Assembly (NCBI GenBank): GCA_019843655.1
Contig: JACDQD010000008.1
Coordinates: 17,270,442-17,334,441, forward strand
Source of the DNA: Lethocerus indicus
Taxonomy: Eukaryota; Arthropoda; Insecta; Hemiptera; Belostomatidae
Length of the DNA: 64,000 nucleotides
Direction of reading: 5' to 3'
Under the pieces are notes generated by a model. It saw nothing but the letters and a program-made list of their open reading frames with translations. It searched no databases and was not told where the DNA came from. Positions 22,480 to 36,239 of this stretch are shown one piece after another (positions within the stretch are counted from its first letter, which is position 1; every line of letters begins with the position of its first letter). The translations under genes were made by a program, and so were the position numbers.

Positions 22480-25440
22480 TAATATACGAAGCGAAAAATC
22501 GAGGGCGATTTAAAACCGCGAAATTTCCCCACGCAAATTTTTTTCCGGCATTAAAAATTCCCTCTCCGGGAAGGGAGATCCGTTATCCGGCTAATAGCGG
22601 GGCGGAGAGGCTGTATTTTAAGCGCGAGAATGTAAGCTGGGGCTAACTGGGCCAGCCGCCCACGCGACCCACCCGGCCGGCAATCTTTCCCAGGCATCTC
22701 CCGCACACCATCCCGCTGTACCACCACCAAAACCGTTCGCACAATCTGCACAAGTCCGCGCTGCCCTTTGAATATTACTGGCAAATTTCAAAAGACGCTA
22801 GCAAAAATTCTATGTTAAGTAGACCGAATAGACGAGTAGGACAAGTCGCCGACTCCATATTCCAGGCCCTCGTGAGTACCCAAACTAATAATAGGTTATA
22901 AATATTTAGGAATAAAAAAATGAAGGACGACGAGTTTCCGGTTAAGGATGTCAAATCAACTTTATTAGATGAGTGGCTATGCCGCAGAAATATGGTGGGA
23001 AAGGGTTGACATTAATTTGTTCAGTTATGAGATAAACTGGATTCATTAGTAGATAAGACTATTAACTGGTAAGGCGGCTTGAATGCCCAAAGCGGGTTTT
23101 ACGAACTGAGGGATTTTTGTTACAACATTTTTGAAGCCGGAAGTCAGATTGGAGTATCGGAGCAAAATGACTTCAGTATGTTTATCTTACACCGGATTTT
23201 TAAGGTAAGGGGACAAGGGCTTGAATTAATGTCAACTGAAGAAAGTAAGGATAGATCATACCGGTTTACACTCCGTAAAGAAAAGGCGGAGGTACACCCG
23301 GAGGCAGAATTGCAGGAATAGGAGTGAAAGGATGCAACGGGCCTGAAATCTTAATATCGGCCTACAACCCACCAGCCCCTCGTGGTTGTCCCGCACTTTG
23401 ATCCTAAAGACACACGTTTGCGTTCAGAAATACCGGAAGACGTAAATGAAAAAGGCACAAACTGACACTGCAACGTTCTTTCAGAAAGAAATGACACGTG
23501 CATGTTCTCTTGCATTTGACCTTACCACAATGAAGAATATTATAATTATGGAAAATAATTAAACAAATAACTTTGGTCAAGAAATTCAAACAGATTCAAA
23601 AGCGGAGTGTAATAAATATCTAGTTTATTAAACATTGAATTTTTTATGATTTTTTACAGTTATTGAAATGTACTTGGTTATCGAGGATCCTCCGACTATT
23701 CTATTCAAACCTTGGAATCCAAAGCCGAGGAATTAGATGAAGGAAACCATTAACGGTCGAAGCGCTTGTAGCGTAGCGATATGGCCCCGTCGTGGCTAAT
23801 TTCTTAATTAGCCGGCAGCTCCGGGTGGTCGGACGAATTACCCGGGCAAAGGCGATTAGCAAATTAATTCAGTTTGCAGTGGAAATGTCAATAGAGGGTC
23901 GAACAATGGGGCCGCCACCCCTCAGCTCCGAAAACCCGATCCGAATATTTCAGAAAATACCTTCACAACAAACAGCCAGACGTAACAAACTTGGCTTTTC
24001 AAACGCCTTCAAGATGCTAAACTGAAATGAACCAGGATAATTAAGAGAATGGCCAGCGCTCCTTGAATGTATAACATTAAGTAGATGATCATTTCTGGGC
24101 GGAAGGTGAACCACAGAGGAGTCAGGTTATAATAAATGTCATTTATATGTGTTGTAAAATCCTACGCCTAGAATGTACACAAGACGAAAATATTGATATC
24201 GGGAAAAAATCCTGAAAAATCTGACCCGTCAGTAATTTGTGCGAGGCTTGTCCAGAGCCAAATCCCACCTTCCAGGAAAATGGGGGCCCGTTCTTTATCC
24301 AGCCTGATAAGTTCAACTTTTCAATTCGGAACCTGTGGAGGGGAGGGAGGGATTTGGGAGGTGCACGTGATGTATCTCAAATATAAGGGCGCCAGCTCGG
24401 ATTCTACCCCCTCTCTGGCCCCTTCACCAGACACGATTTTCCACCTGCTCCATCGTTCTCTCTCGCTCCCCCGTCCCCGGCCCTATCACGGTCCTTTTTT
24501 CCGAGCGCCCGCCCTGTAAATTCCGAGAAGAGTCCTAACGGCGGACTAATGGACGGGATACAGGAGGTATGGGAGGTGGGCTTAGCGCCGTGAACGATGG
24601 GTTTTGCCCCCGGGGCGCTAAGGAATATCGATATACACCGATACGTGTTCGTTAGGATGCGACAATACATTCTCTTTCAACATTTCAGGCTACCTGGTTA
24701 CCACAACATTTTGTACGGCCAATACATAATTAATTAGAAGATATTAGGTACAATAATTTTGGTATTACTTTGATTTTAATAACGTTTCAGTTCATCAGTA
24801 TTAACTCTCCTTGAGATGCTTGTAACTGGTGGATACAAATCAAAGAAAAAATCATTTATTTAATATTTGAATATATTGTGGTTCCGAGGGAAGTTCCGAT
24901 AGTTCTAGTTAATGCGCATAGTGTGCTCGTAAAATCCTAGAATAATAAATTTTACCACTACATCCGCGACCAATTGGATTAGGGAGAAATTAATCAAAAG
25001 TAAATACACATAAAACTATATTTCGTGCCGGTATCATAAAATCCAATTTCGTTTCAATTCCGTCCGTCCAATTTTAGGAGGAACATTGTCAGGGAGCCCG
25101 AAATTATAACAGGGGCCGCTGAGCCTTTATATCGTTATGTCTGTCCGATTTAATTACGGCCAATTAACAACGTTCAAACTTCCTGTTCGGGTAAAGCGAT
25201 AACAGTCGATGGGGGCGCGAATCGGGTAGGGCCGTGCCTGGGTTAGCCGCAGGGCCGGCTCAAAGCGGCTAATCAGCCCCGTGTTGCGGCCAGCGCCCTC
25301 TTACCCCCGGCCCGACGGGACCCTGAATAATTTATTGGCTCTGGCGCCGGACTACTGAACTAATTGCGGCTTTAAACCGCCGCCACGTGTCCCAGTACAC
25401 CAAACACAACAGATACACTGAGGGTCCCACGGCCAAAATG
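22480..25440. other. Interval with several GC-rich blocks
   Basis: GC-rich blocks at 22,500-22,770, 23,750-23,950, 24,270-24,620 and 25,050-25,440 alternate with AT-rich DNA. The last contains TTAGCCGC (25243-25250) paired with GCGGCTAA (25265-25272). The frame at 23079-23321 (+) starts at TTG, has a rather protein-like composition and contains TTTAAG|GTAAGG, but no family is recognised. No gene called. Confidence 0.6.
24531..24659. other. GC-rich foldback with inner and outer stems
   Basis: TCCTAACG (24533-24540) is complementary to CGTTAGGA (24650-24657), with one G-T pair possible on each side. Inside, CTTAGCGCC (24581-24589) pairs exactly with GGCGCTAAG (24614-24622), and GGG (24599-24601) can pair with CCC (24607-24609) in its loop. 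AGTCC/GGACT (24531-24548) is a competing small hairpin. TATCGATA at 24626-24633 is a DREF-type element. Candidate structured RNA or regulatory block; no family recognised. Confidence 0.35.
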
Positions 25441-28400
25441 TTTTTCTATCGTATAACTTTACTTGTAGCCCTCGTATCGCGGTTTTAAAGACATTTTGAA
25501 ACGAGAGCGTTTCAGACAATGCAGAAGGAAAACTAATATATGTAGGTATATAAATGTAGAAAGACCGAATATGCCACTGTTCTTTATTATATATAATAAA
25601 AGACTATACTAATTTATTGAAATAACAATAATTTGAACGTAGGTTTTGTGTGTTTCAGTCTCCTCTAGCTGGAGATTTTTTTTATATTCCTCAACCACTA
25701 GATACAAAATCAATATCTGACAGTACGCTTCAATTACTTCGAAAATTGTTACATTTATGTTATCTGCCACCAGAAACGATGTAACTCTCTATAAACCGCA
25801 CGATTCCATTCTGCGGTGCCAGAAGGTTTTTTCGGAGAAAATCGTTTTTCCACCCGCCTCCCTATGTAAAAATTCAAATCAGGCGCCGAGCGTTTCCGAA
25901 TCCCGGGACGGGTGAACAAGAGAGGCAGGAAATGATATAAAATACGCGAAACCGCCTTCGGAAATCTAAATAGAGACGAACACGAGGGCACACTGACAAA
26001 CACATGCAGCTGCGTGGGGGAGGGGGGGAACCGTAGTGTGGCCGACTGGCGGAGCCTGTGGCTTAATACGGGGGAAATAGACCGCGGAGGAGGAAGGAGG
26101 AGAAGAATAGCTACGACGGAAGGGCCGTGGGAAGAAAGAAAACAGAGAAAGAGATCCCAGTGGGGTACGCGACGGAAAATATTATAGGGAAGGAGGCCCG
26201 AACCGCCAACCAGTCCCTCGCCTACCGCTCTGAATTATCATACCGATATTGGACTCCTGTTTTTTCGGTAAATTAAAACTTTTCCAATATTGCTTGAATT
26301 TCGAAAAATTCGAAAAGTAGCCTGCACGCGACGATTCGCCCCCTCCACTCACCCACGAACATTTTAAAGTCAAATCATTGACTTTATTTAAGAAAGCCGT
26401 TCATGAGGGAATCCAGACTCGCAGAAAGTCTACGTGTCGGCAGCTTATACAAATTATAGAACACCACCATTGTATGAAACCGTCGTAATGTCAACTCGCA
26501 TGCTTTTTCCCATCCTTATCCCAATTTCGAAGACAACTCTCTCTCTCATAAATGAATTGATTATACAAAGCGGACGAGTTTTCTACCAAGCTATGCGAGA
26601 CACAAAATTAAGGTAATAAGTAAATTATATCTAATCTTTATAATGCAACCTGTACGGAGTATTATGACAGAACAGGAAAGAAAAAATTACTAGGTTCAGT
26701 ACGTAATAACTAATATTATTAACATATATTCTGATATAAATTGCTTTATTTAATGCTTGAATTGTGACCAGGAATCGTAAAGAAGAAATTTATTTTGTAA
26801 CGACTGTGAAGTACCACTTTAATTTCTCGTTATACGAATATATTTGAATACTGTTTACGAGTTCTTCAGATTAGAGTTGTGAGCGGAATATAATTTCATA
26901 AGAAATTCACTACATTCACTAATAATATAATATTCACTATAATTCACTATACGTAATAAGTTCGACATTTTCTGTCTTCCTTCGTTCGTATTGTTAAACC
27001 AGTTTGCGTTGAGCCACCGTCATCACTAAATACGTCTGTTTCCTGCTGAGCGTTCAGTCTGCAATTACTCCCGTTATTATTACTCCATTACCCTGCACTG
27101 TTATTGTACCGACACGTGTTATTACAGTTTCAATTATATGCAGAAACTACGCCAGGACGCTTAGCCGAGTTCTAAATTTATTTCTTGACTCGTTGTAGCT
27201 TGACATATGAATGCCCCCACACCTTGACCCAAACCTGCATATTTATTAACTCTATTATCCTGAATTTTCATCGTCCCCTACCGTCGCATCACGAAGTCTT
27301 CCTCAAAACATACCTCTACAGGAAGCATATTTTCCGGAATACAGTCATACCGTAATACCACAGAATAAGCGGCATGAAATCTGAACCGAATAAGTCTGCC
27401 GATAACGGGTTCGACTTTATACCGTGGAAGTAAAATAGTTTATAAATGTTGCCGGAATCGGATCACGCGATTGGAATAACGTAGAATGCCCGGATTTTGG
27501 GGAGGTACGCGATTCTAAGCGGACGGCTTAGGGTAGGAGTGCGGACACGTAGCCCGTTATTCAATTGCGGGTCATGGGGGCTACGAGTCGGCCCTTATTG
27601 CCGGGCTTTCCGGCCCCATTCCCAAATATACTGGGCACCCCTGCCCAATCATGAAATTACCGTGGGCCCCACAGCCCGACGGAATACCTAACTGAGATCT
27701 GTCCCCCTACTGGGACAGCCGCCGGGCCTTTCCCGTACCTAAAATATGCAGGTGGTACCTGGTTTGCGGAGGGACACGTCCGGAATTCGGGCACATATAA
27801 ATAAAAAAAATCCTGGGAAATTAATTTTGACTGTGATAATTTCTAGTAACTGGTTTTCGATGTCAATGTTTTACAACGTTATCGATTTCCCAGAATAACC
27901 GACTAATAAATTCTAACCCGGAATTTCTTTTATCTTTTTCATCATAGACTACACTTTCCTGCCTTTTACGGTAGTTCTATAAGGCCGAACCTGTACGTTG
28001 TTAGTTCAAATTATTTGTGGCAGTTTTAAAGTTGAAATGTATAAATTGTGACAGATCTTTTCTAATATAATTATGTGAAGAATGTAATATTTTGTCAACA
28101 TAAACGATCAATGTCATGATACTTTTGTACATAGTAAATAACTATAAATATCTTGCCTATACCCGAACTTTCATCGGTAATACAATGCCTAAGTCTAGTT
28201 TTACACTGACTGTTGTATAATAATAAATTTTATATTACAATTTCTAACAAATTTCTATTAAATACCCATTATGACTTTTTCTATTTTTTTTCTGAAAATT
28301 GGCTGAATATTTTTCACTTGGGGTTTAATTGTGAAATAAAAAGGACACCGCCCAAAACTGGGAGGCCTATAAAACCCTTCCAAGCTAAGCCCGTCTAAAT

Positions 28401-28700
28401 CATGACTTCTCTAGAGGATTATCTGCATTAACACTTGCCACCTAATCAGAACTGGGATTATTTATTTCAAACAAAAGTAGGGGTTTCCGGGTAATTCGCA
28501 GCAAAAAGGAAGGAAATCCCTTAAAAAAAGGTTTAAGCCTGTAAATTTCAGTGCTTCCAACACTTTTCCTCACATTTTAAAAACCAGAAAAATTTGTAGT
28601 ATCAATAATTCATATGGAATTAAGTAAACTTGAAATGGAATTACATGAAATATATGACCTAACAAGAAACAGATTCACGATGACTTCCTATCTTCATTCC
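25440..28700. other. Non-coding interval
   Basis: 25,500-25,760 and 26,620-26,960 are AT-rich. 26,000-26,160 is purine-rich. The word ATTCACT occurs four times at 26,905-26,949. 27,480-27,780 is a GC-rich block with CGTAGCCC (27548-27555) complementary to GGGCTACG (27578-27585). A 51-codon minus frame around 27,280-27,440 looks protein-like but has no recognised family. Confidence 0.6.
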
Positions 28701-31170
28701 TGATTTGTTCGACGGAAATAAATGCGGTACGCGTTAGCCAAGGTCTGAAAGCGATGGCATTAATATGAGGCGTGGGCCAGAATAGATATAAATTTTATAT
28801 CGGGGCGAAAGCGTGCGAATCGGGGCTTAACCGACCGGTATAAAAGGCGCGACGGAGAACGGGTAGCGGAGGTGACCTCAATGCCGCTAATCGAAAGCGT
28901 CCTGAACCCGCATTATGCGCCGATTCGGCGGGACGTTCTGGGCCCTAACGCAAGAGAAAAAAAAGCGACATGAAAAAATATTTCTCGAAAAATTAGCAAA
29001 GGATCCAGTTGTTTTTATAGTCGGGAGAGGCCATCGAGTGCAGGCGCGTCGGGCGGGTCAGTATAACCGGTCGCCCACCGGCTGTCCGCCCACGCTCCAG
29101 TGCATTCCGCACTTCAACAACGACCGCATATTTACATTTTTTTAAAAAAAGAAAAACAACCCGACCGCGGTCACTCGAGAGCGTTTCTTTACTGATATTC
29201 CTTTGAAACGACCCCAGAAATTCTAATATATTCTCGTTTAAATAAGCTACGTATCCGATTTCAGTGAAGGGTCGTGACTCCACAATGCGAGCAGACGACA
29301 TTGCCATCACAGTCACGAAAGCAGCAATGCTTTTTACGAATTTATGAAAGGTCAGACGAATTCCACTATATTTCGGAAAATGACTAGCTCGTATGATATT
29401 CCATTATATTTTTTGTCTTGTAATTTGGAATATACATCGTATACTGCTTAACTCATAGCCGGTATACCGAAATGGGCCCGCACTCACTCGGACCCAAATA
29501 CGGTTCAAAAAGAAATAGGACGAAGCAAGATACGAATCTCAAAAATATAAATTATTATGATTAAAGGATATTCCAGAGCCTCGAGAGCCGGGGTAATTGC
29601 AATTTCGGATTTATCTCCATCGCCGTATAAAAGCAGTAAAGACATGGCTGAAATATGGGGGGCGGCAGGGCGAAATCACTCGGCCTGGGGATTTAACCCT
29701 CTTAAAATGTTGAAGAGATTGCCGAGCGCTGGGGCCACGCCGCCGTTCGAACATAATTGACACCTTCAATCTTCCAACCCCCGAAGGTGCAGAAATAGAG
29801 GGGGTGGGGGAGGGAGGGATAGAGTGAGAGTGAGGGAGAGAGGCTGAGATAGAATAGCGGAAGGAGGAAAGTGCGAGAGGGAGAAAGATAACCCTAGGCT
29901 TATCATCGTACAGAAGCTCGAGCTGTATTACTAAAGGCGTGGGGAAGGGTTGTTGAACAAGCCCCAAGATGTAGAATGGGTTACAACCATTTACAGTATA
30001 TTGAAGCTTCGGAGAAAGCTCGATATTTCCCCTTAATATTGAATCCCGTGCGAAAATTGTATTTTCGGAGAACCGGTAGCGAGATAATGGAAAATAGCCG
30101 TCCATATATAGATGCCTCAAATTATAAATATCCATTAACCGTCGCGTATTGTACAATATTATAAAAATTCTTTGTGAATTTTATTATATTAAACACAACG
30201 AAATATCATTTATTTAAAATAAAAAATTTAAATAATTATGTAGACACATTAGTCATTTATTTAGGTCTCATAATAAAAACTTCCGAAATTCGGAGATATT
30301 TCGCCAGCTCGATCGGGAGAATTTCCAGGTCCGTAAAACGCGGGCGGGGCTGGAAAAAAGCGATAAACCCCGCGAAAGGATAATCAACGCGAGGAGATTG
30401 TAAATCCCGGCGACGTCGAGGATGGTTAACTGTCGGGAAGGGAAAGGGGGGGACGCGGAGCCCCCCATAATAGCGGGCCTGTGATCGCCCTCCTCCGCCC
30501 GTAATTCACGCCTTTCGGCGGGACTCTACCCCCTTATACGGTAGATAAAAATCTGACGCTCCCGAGCCCGTGACTCTGTCCGCGTAAGGAAATAAATTAC
30601 TAAGGGCCGACGGAACGGTCTCCGCGGATAAGGCCTGGCTGAGATAGGGACAAAGATATGGTAATACGTTAATTATATGTACAGTCAGTTATTTGAAAAA
30701 TCTTTTGGATACTTAACTATGTCTAATTTATATATCCTATTTAAGGTATCTGTAGAATTCCCCTGTTTAAGGAACATGTTAGGAGGTCTTAGGGTGGCGT
30801 TAAAGCGTTTCCGATTGTTTTCGCTGATTTAATGTTATGCTAGGGCGGTTATGGCTTCTCTAACAAATTAGTGACGCATGTCGGTTTCCACTGAAACGAA
30901 TTACAGGACCTCGGCTTCATTCATAAAACAGTAATGAAAATAATGAATCATCTATCAAGAATAATTGGGTTCTTCAGAAATCAGTTAGTCATCGGTTATT
31001 TTAAAGTCGAACATAAATAGAAGCGAGGTAATACCAAAATGTATAAAATAAACAAATATTAGTTCTTATTTTATAAAATTAAGAACAGTTATCGAATTCC
31101 GTCTCAATTAGTCTCGCGTGTAATTATTGTATGTTTCCTTTTTAAACCCACTGTAAAAAACGAGGTTAAA
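28700..31170. other. Interval with GC-rich blocks and a purine-rich tract
   Basis: GC-rich blocks at 28,720-28,950, 29,020-29,180 and 30,290-30,650. A purine-rich tract (GAGAG, GGGAGG) runs at about 29,797-29,892. The longest open frame of the window, 181 codons at 29611-30156 on the minus strand, reads through this tract and its complement-biased flanks, has no recognisable domain, and is overlapped by plus-strand frames. Confidence 0.6.
28839..28883 (+). promoter_or_regulatory. Candidate TATA box with weak initiator
   Basis: TATAAAAGGCGCG at 28839 is a near-consensus TATA box in a GC-rich context, and CTCAATG at 28877-28883 resembles an initiator. The TATA-to-A spacing is about 41 bp, longer than the usual 30. 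An ATG at 28881 opens only a 30-codon frame. Chance occurrence is likely. Confidence 0.12.
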
Positions 31171-32499
31171 CATAGTTGTTTGATCACCATTTTTTTTCCA
31201 TTGTTTCACCGGAACATTTTTCTCTGTTCGCGACCTCTAGGTGGAGAAATATTTGCTATTTTTTCCACAGCGGCTCAGACCTCTCGTTGTGCGTTAATAA
31301 TTTCGAACTCCGCCCTGGGCAGTGGTCCGTTCTCCTTTTTTCCGTACCCGACCAAAATTTAAATTATAATTATGAAAGAAGCACCGGGGCCCCCATAAAT
31401 GAAATTGGGCAGTAAACAACGTCCGCGCCCCCGTAGGCGGCTAACAGTGAAGATAAAAGTTCAGAATATTAACGCGGCCGCCGCTAGGATTTTGTATCTG
31501 TATTCGTAGACGGGACCAAGCCAAGGCAGTTAATTTAATTCTCAACTTTGCGAGCCTTTATAAAACTATGATTTATTTAGCCGCCTTTATTCAACAATAA
31601 CAGGAGCTCTAACAGCCATCGAAACCTGGTTTCCTTCAAATGGTTCACGACGGTTTTCACTACAAAAGGGGGTTGACTATTGTAAGCAGAAAAGTTACTT
31701 AAATATGTCTGTAGTTTATTCCTCCACTCGGTTTTGACATAACACCGTCAATATTATCTACAAACACGTCTGGTGACAGATTATTTGATAATATATAATA
31801 AATTTAAAACAAAACAATGAGGCGTCAAAGCTATCCATGTCTTTACGTCATATCCAGGTACACAAGATAGACGCGCTAATTTAGAGGAGATTATATTCGA
31901 TAAACGCTTCCAAGAAACGCGATTGAAAAGTAGTTTTAAATGAATAAAAATTGTTGTGCGCCTTGTCTACATCATATAATGTTGGTGTGATTACACAATA
32001 ATGAAAGAAGAAAATGCGGCCAACCAAAGCAATTTCTCGCTTTACGACATTTCCTCGCGGTCCCTTTCCAGACTTGAGTAATCCGATTCGCGAGAGAGGA
32101 GCCGGGTTTCTCCCCCTTATTAAAGGCGGCGGAGTCTCGGGCCTTATTGGAGTCATATGGCGGGGTGGTAGTGGCCGGCTCGAACAGACGGAGGACCTGC
32201 AGCAGTTACTGCGGGTCAACATCAGTGCAAATTTTTAAATAGTAAACGCGCGGACTGTTCGGTAGCAATGCAATTAACAATTGAGGAATGATCGCCACGA
32301 ACCTACAATCATAACAAGACTTTACTATAATTGCGCGCCAATTAAATATGTTTCTTTCTTCTGTCAATTTCTTGGTCAAAATGTTGAGCTGTTGTCACTA
32401 GCGAATGAATTAAAAAAACAGTGTGAGAGTAACATTGATAGAAAATACTCAATTTTTTTGTATGTCGACATTACTGAGTAAAGAGTACCACTTGCTTTC

Positions 32500-32517
32500 G
32501 GGGGGGGGGGGGGGGGG
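32500..32517 (+). repeat. G18 homopolymer
   Basis: Eighteen consecutive G bases followed by CGGTAGCTAGCTGGGGC. It can form G-quadruplexes, and its exact length is prone to sequencing error. It explains the proline-rich minus-strand frames across it. Confidence 0.93.
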
Positions 32518-33915
32518 CGGTAGCTAGCTGGGGCAGTAGCTGGTTGTTGGTATGCGTGATATTGGGGACAGCTGCGCTTGTAAGATAAAATGAACCGGTC
32601 AAAGTCACTAATCTCCAATTCAATAAGCTGCACGTCCTTGCCAAACTGCCGCAGTCAGTCCGGCTTTCTTCAACACAGTTTCCAGATGTTTCCTGTTTCA
32701 ATGCCAAATCTACCTATTTCGAAATCGGGGGGCGTTAAATTCGTCAGACGAACAACAGAGTCGTCACTCTATTAACATTGAATATCTATAGTTGAACAAC
32801 AGCACGGTATTTCTCTTGAGTTCAAGAAGAGGTATAGCAATTTTTTAGGATTCATCTATCCGCGTTAATTTGACTTATTATACGGCAAAAATGTATCGAG
32901 TATTAAAACACTCGTTGTAAGAATAATGTGATTCATAACGGATACACACCAATCAGTAATACCACAAAAAATGTCCCCTCGTTCAAGAAAAATTTGATGC
33001 AAATTACAGGCTTTTTTTATCAGCATTATGTAAATTGATTGACACAGAATTCGATCAAAAAGGAAAATATAAATAATTCGTTTACCTTCCAATAATAAAA
33101 AATAAATTAAAAATACAATACGAGGCGGTCAACATTTACGTCAATCAAAATGTCGCATTTATACACCAAATTATTAATAAATAAAACAATGCGGGAATTA
33201 CCGCAGGCCACAACAGCGGTGGAAAGGCCAGAAAAAAACATGTTATTAATAGCAGTCAGTTAATTTTTTCATTTTGTTTGACGTCGTTACATTCAGGTAT
33301 TCCGGTATATTATTCTTTAAAAACCTGTGTCAAAACAACGGGTGATATTTAGAGAAAAATCCAACGGTTTAATTTTTTGTTAACATATTTATTCACCACG
33401 CAATTTTTCAGTTTGCTGATATGCGCGGTTACTGGTAACTGTATATAATATTATAGAATATTACAATTTATACTACTTTACTTTATACTACTAATATCTG
33501 AACAATGGCTTTTCAGTCGAAGGAAAAATATACTGCGAGTCTGACCAATAGCAAATATAAGATCATAAGATAAAAAAACCATAGATCTATTTTCAATAAA
33601 GTATAAATAATACACTGATGAGGGAGAGAAAAGTGTCTTACAATAAATTCCCGTATACATACGATCAAATCAATCGTTGGCGTACAGAATTGCCTGTCAA
33701 CTGAATTGAGAATCAACCCAATATTAAAATTTCTATATACTGCAAAAAAAATTATGAATATAACGAACAAGAATTTTAATGCACCGATGAAACCGCGAAG
33801 ATGTCCTTATCTGCATGGCCGGCCGAACTGGACGAAAGGGATTGGTAGGATCGATTCCAACTTTTTATTCATAGGTTCCCTTCTCCAAACAACTTCGTCC
33901 CAATATTTTTCTATA

Positions 33916-33958
33916 GGGGGGGGGGGGAATATTCAATGCTCCCCTCGAAAACCCCCCC
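33916..33958 (+). repeat. G12 run followed by C7 run
   Basis: Twelve G bases (33916-33927) and seven C bases (33952-33958) are separated by 24 bp that include CCCC at 33940. The G and C runs can pair into a hairpin, or the G run can form a quadruplex. Confidence 0.85.
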
Positions 33959-36239
33959 GTTTCCTTTATTGAAAGTGAGGAGTACCTCCATTGTATCATT
34001 TCATGTTGTTTTCGTCTGTAAACGTGAAATGAAACGAAATATCGGCGCCAATTTCAGTTAAAAAATAGTATCAGTGTGCTATCTGGGGTTGGACAAACTA
34101 TTCAATTTCCTTCCTTACTATAACATTTATTGACGATGTAGTATAAATCAAATATTTAGATTCTCCACTTCATTGTGGTCGTCCAGCATATAAATAAATA
34201 GTTAGAACAAATGTGTGTGCACTGGTTCCTTGTGCGAAATCTATTTGTCAATAATAATTCCGACCAAAAGGTAATGAAAAATCTGACTAATATGTTAACT
34301 AGCAGTTTTTTTTAATCAGTCAATGTAAAATTATTTGCTATCTAAACATCTCTATAAGGAAATAATTAGTATGAAAAATGAAAACCTACAATTTCTCCTT
34401 CGTTCTAACGCGTTTGGCACAAGCAATGTACCACGTTTCGGACAACAGGCGTTCATTGATCGAAACCGAAAGTACATGGGCAAGCCGTTCTGATTCCAAC
34501 ATTCCATTCATACTCTTTATTACTCGTCGGGATGAAAACATTTTACAATTGGAAAAAATATTTCATGAAAGCATTTTCCCCACCATCACCCATGCGGTTT
34601 GACTGTAATTTTCGATGACCGGTTTCAGATTTCCACCACTGTCAGTCGAGAAAATTATAAGATACATTTACGCTTTCGAACCTATCATCTCGGAGTCGAA
34701 TGATATTTCATATCGCTTTGAAAACATCGTTCTCATTTCCAACTTATAAACTTGCAGGATTTATGACCTGTCGGCGCTTGAACAACTGGCAATATCCGGC
34801 CTGGTAGATTTATTTCCCCTCGAAATACTTATATTTAGAGCTGAAACAGTACGCGAGCAAATTGTTTATATATTTTCTAGACCTCTTTCTTTTTTATTAA
34901 TACGGCTACTTCGACCTTTCGACCAGGTCGTTTCGATATTTTAATATTCGGCGTAAATATCCAATTGAATATGTTAAACAGTTAAATCTGTTAAAATATT
35001 GCTCAAAAAACATAGAGGCTATATGAAAAAGTGGTAACGATAAATGGAACTGAACATTCAGATATGCATTTGAGTTGGCAAAATATTTTATATATATTAA
35101 CCTGAGGATAAATACCTAAAACCATTTTAGAAAGAAGCAAGATCCTTTTAAAATGTAACTAAATTGAAAATTTAAGAAAGGGCTTTCCTGTAGAGTTCCT
35201 GAACTTTTTTGTCACGTGTGCAACAATCCTCCCCGAATCCTGAAATCTAATTTGGACTAGATTTTCCGACCATTAGAGTGCCCGTAGTTGGAGAATCCGA
35301 GGATTGCACGGGATCCAACTCAGCCCACAGCAAAGCCCATAAAAAGGGAACATTAGTCCAACTCTGGAGCGTTTAATGTGTCGCCGATTTCGCCCCGCAT
35401 TGCACACCAGGGAACAGTACAAATTCTATTAAATGGCGTACATTTCAACAATTAATACATTTAATTGAATCACTAAACAAACTTATTTATCTAAATTGTG
35501 ATTCGCAATGTAAGAAGTTACTTTCGTTGCATATTTCCGTAGGTAAGTTAAGTAAGTAGACGCTACTAGTAATTGAAAGTACATCAAGTTTATTCAGGTA
35601 GATATACCAATTAGTTAAAACTGATCATCCTGTAAAGAAAGTGTTGAGAATGAATTCTTCTAAAATATTCCTAAACGTATGATAAATATGTGTACTCACA
35701 CACGCGTAAACAGCCTAATACACTGTAATATATAACCCTATGTAAAGTACAAATTACGCCTAAATATAATGCGTGTTCGGTGTTAGTGTGATATAGTAGG
35801 CCAGGCGTTATATGCGAGGTAGAGGCCTCGTGGGGTAAGTAAACGCAAAATTACTTTGCCATACCCATAAACCCTGAATAAGGTTATACTTCGCTGCAAA
35901 GAAGTTTACTACCATGCTAAAAACAAGGGCATATCAGAGAAAAATAATCAAATTGTAAATTTGACAGTTCTTAAACTGAAAAATATAGTATATTGTGGGG
36001 CTAACGATCAAAACAAAAGTAAATTGGTTATTTAGTAGGGGCTGTGTAATAAATAAGTTTCTAATGGGAGAAATATCTTTGGTTTTAATACTATTCGCAT
36101 TATTCACTCCAAAACGACACTTACCAATGTTTAAATTCACGAGGCAGAACAAGAAAAATATAGAAATTTATATTTATTATATATAAAGCAATCGAATTAT
36201 AGAACAGTTACGCATCCATCGTCAAGAATTGAACCACCA

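Larger units (their letters stand above)
20433..22480. other. AT-rich non-coding interval
   Basis: Strongly AT-rich with no supportable gene. It holds the second dispersed repeat copy and the D-box palindrome. The minus frame at 21903-22109 has no recognisable domain. Confidence 0.7.

Noticed and set aside
26905..26949. Four ATTCACT words resembling a CRISPR-like or tandem array
   Set aside because: Units are only 7-8 bp with irregular AT-rich spacing; a low-complexity coincidence.
27280..27440. 51-codon minus frame (RFHAAYSVVLRYDCIPENMLPVE) with GTATGT donor
   Set aside because: The acceptor is weak and no homologue is recognised; likely chance.
29611..30156. 181-codon open frame on the minus strand, the longest in the window
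   Set aside because: It crosses a purine-rich tract that suppresses stops, has no recognisable domain, and is overlapped by plus-strand frames. Its length is within what 64 kb of mixed-GC DNA can give by chance.
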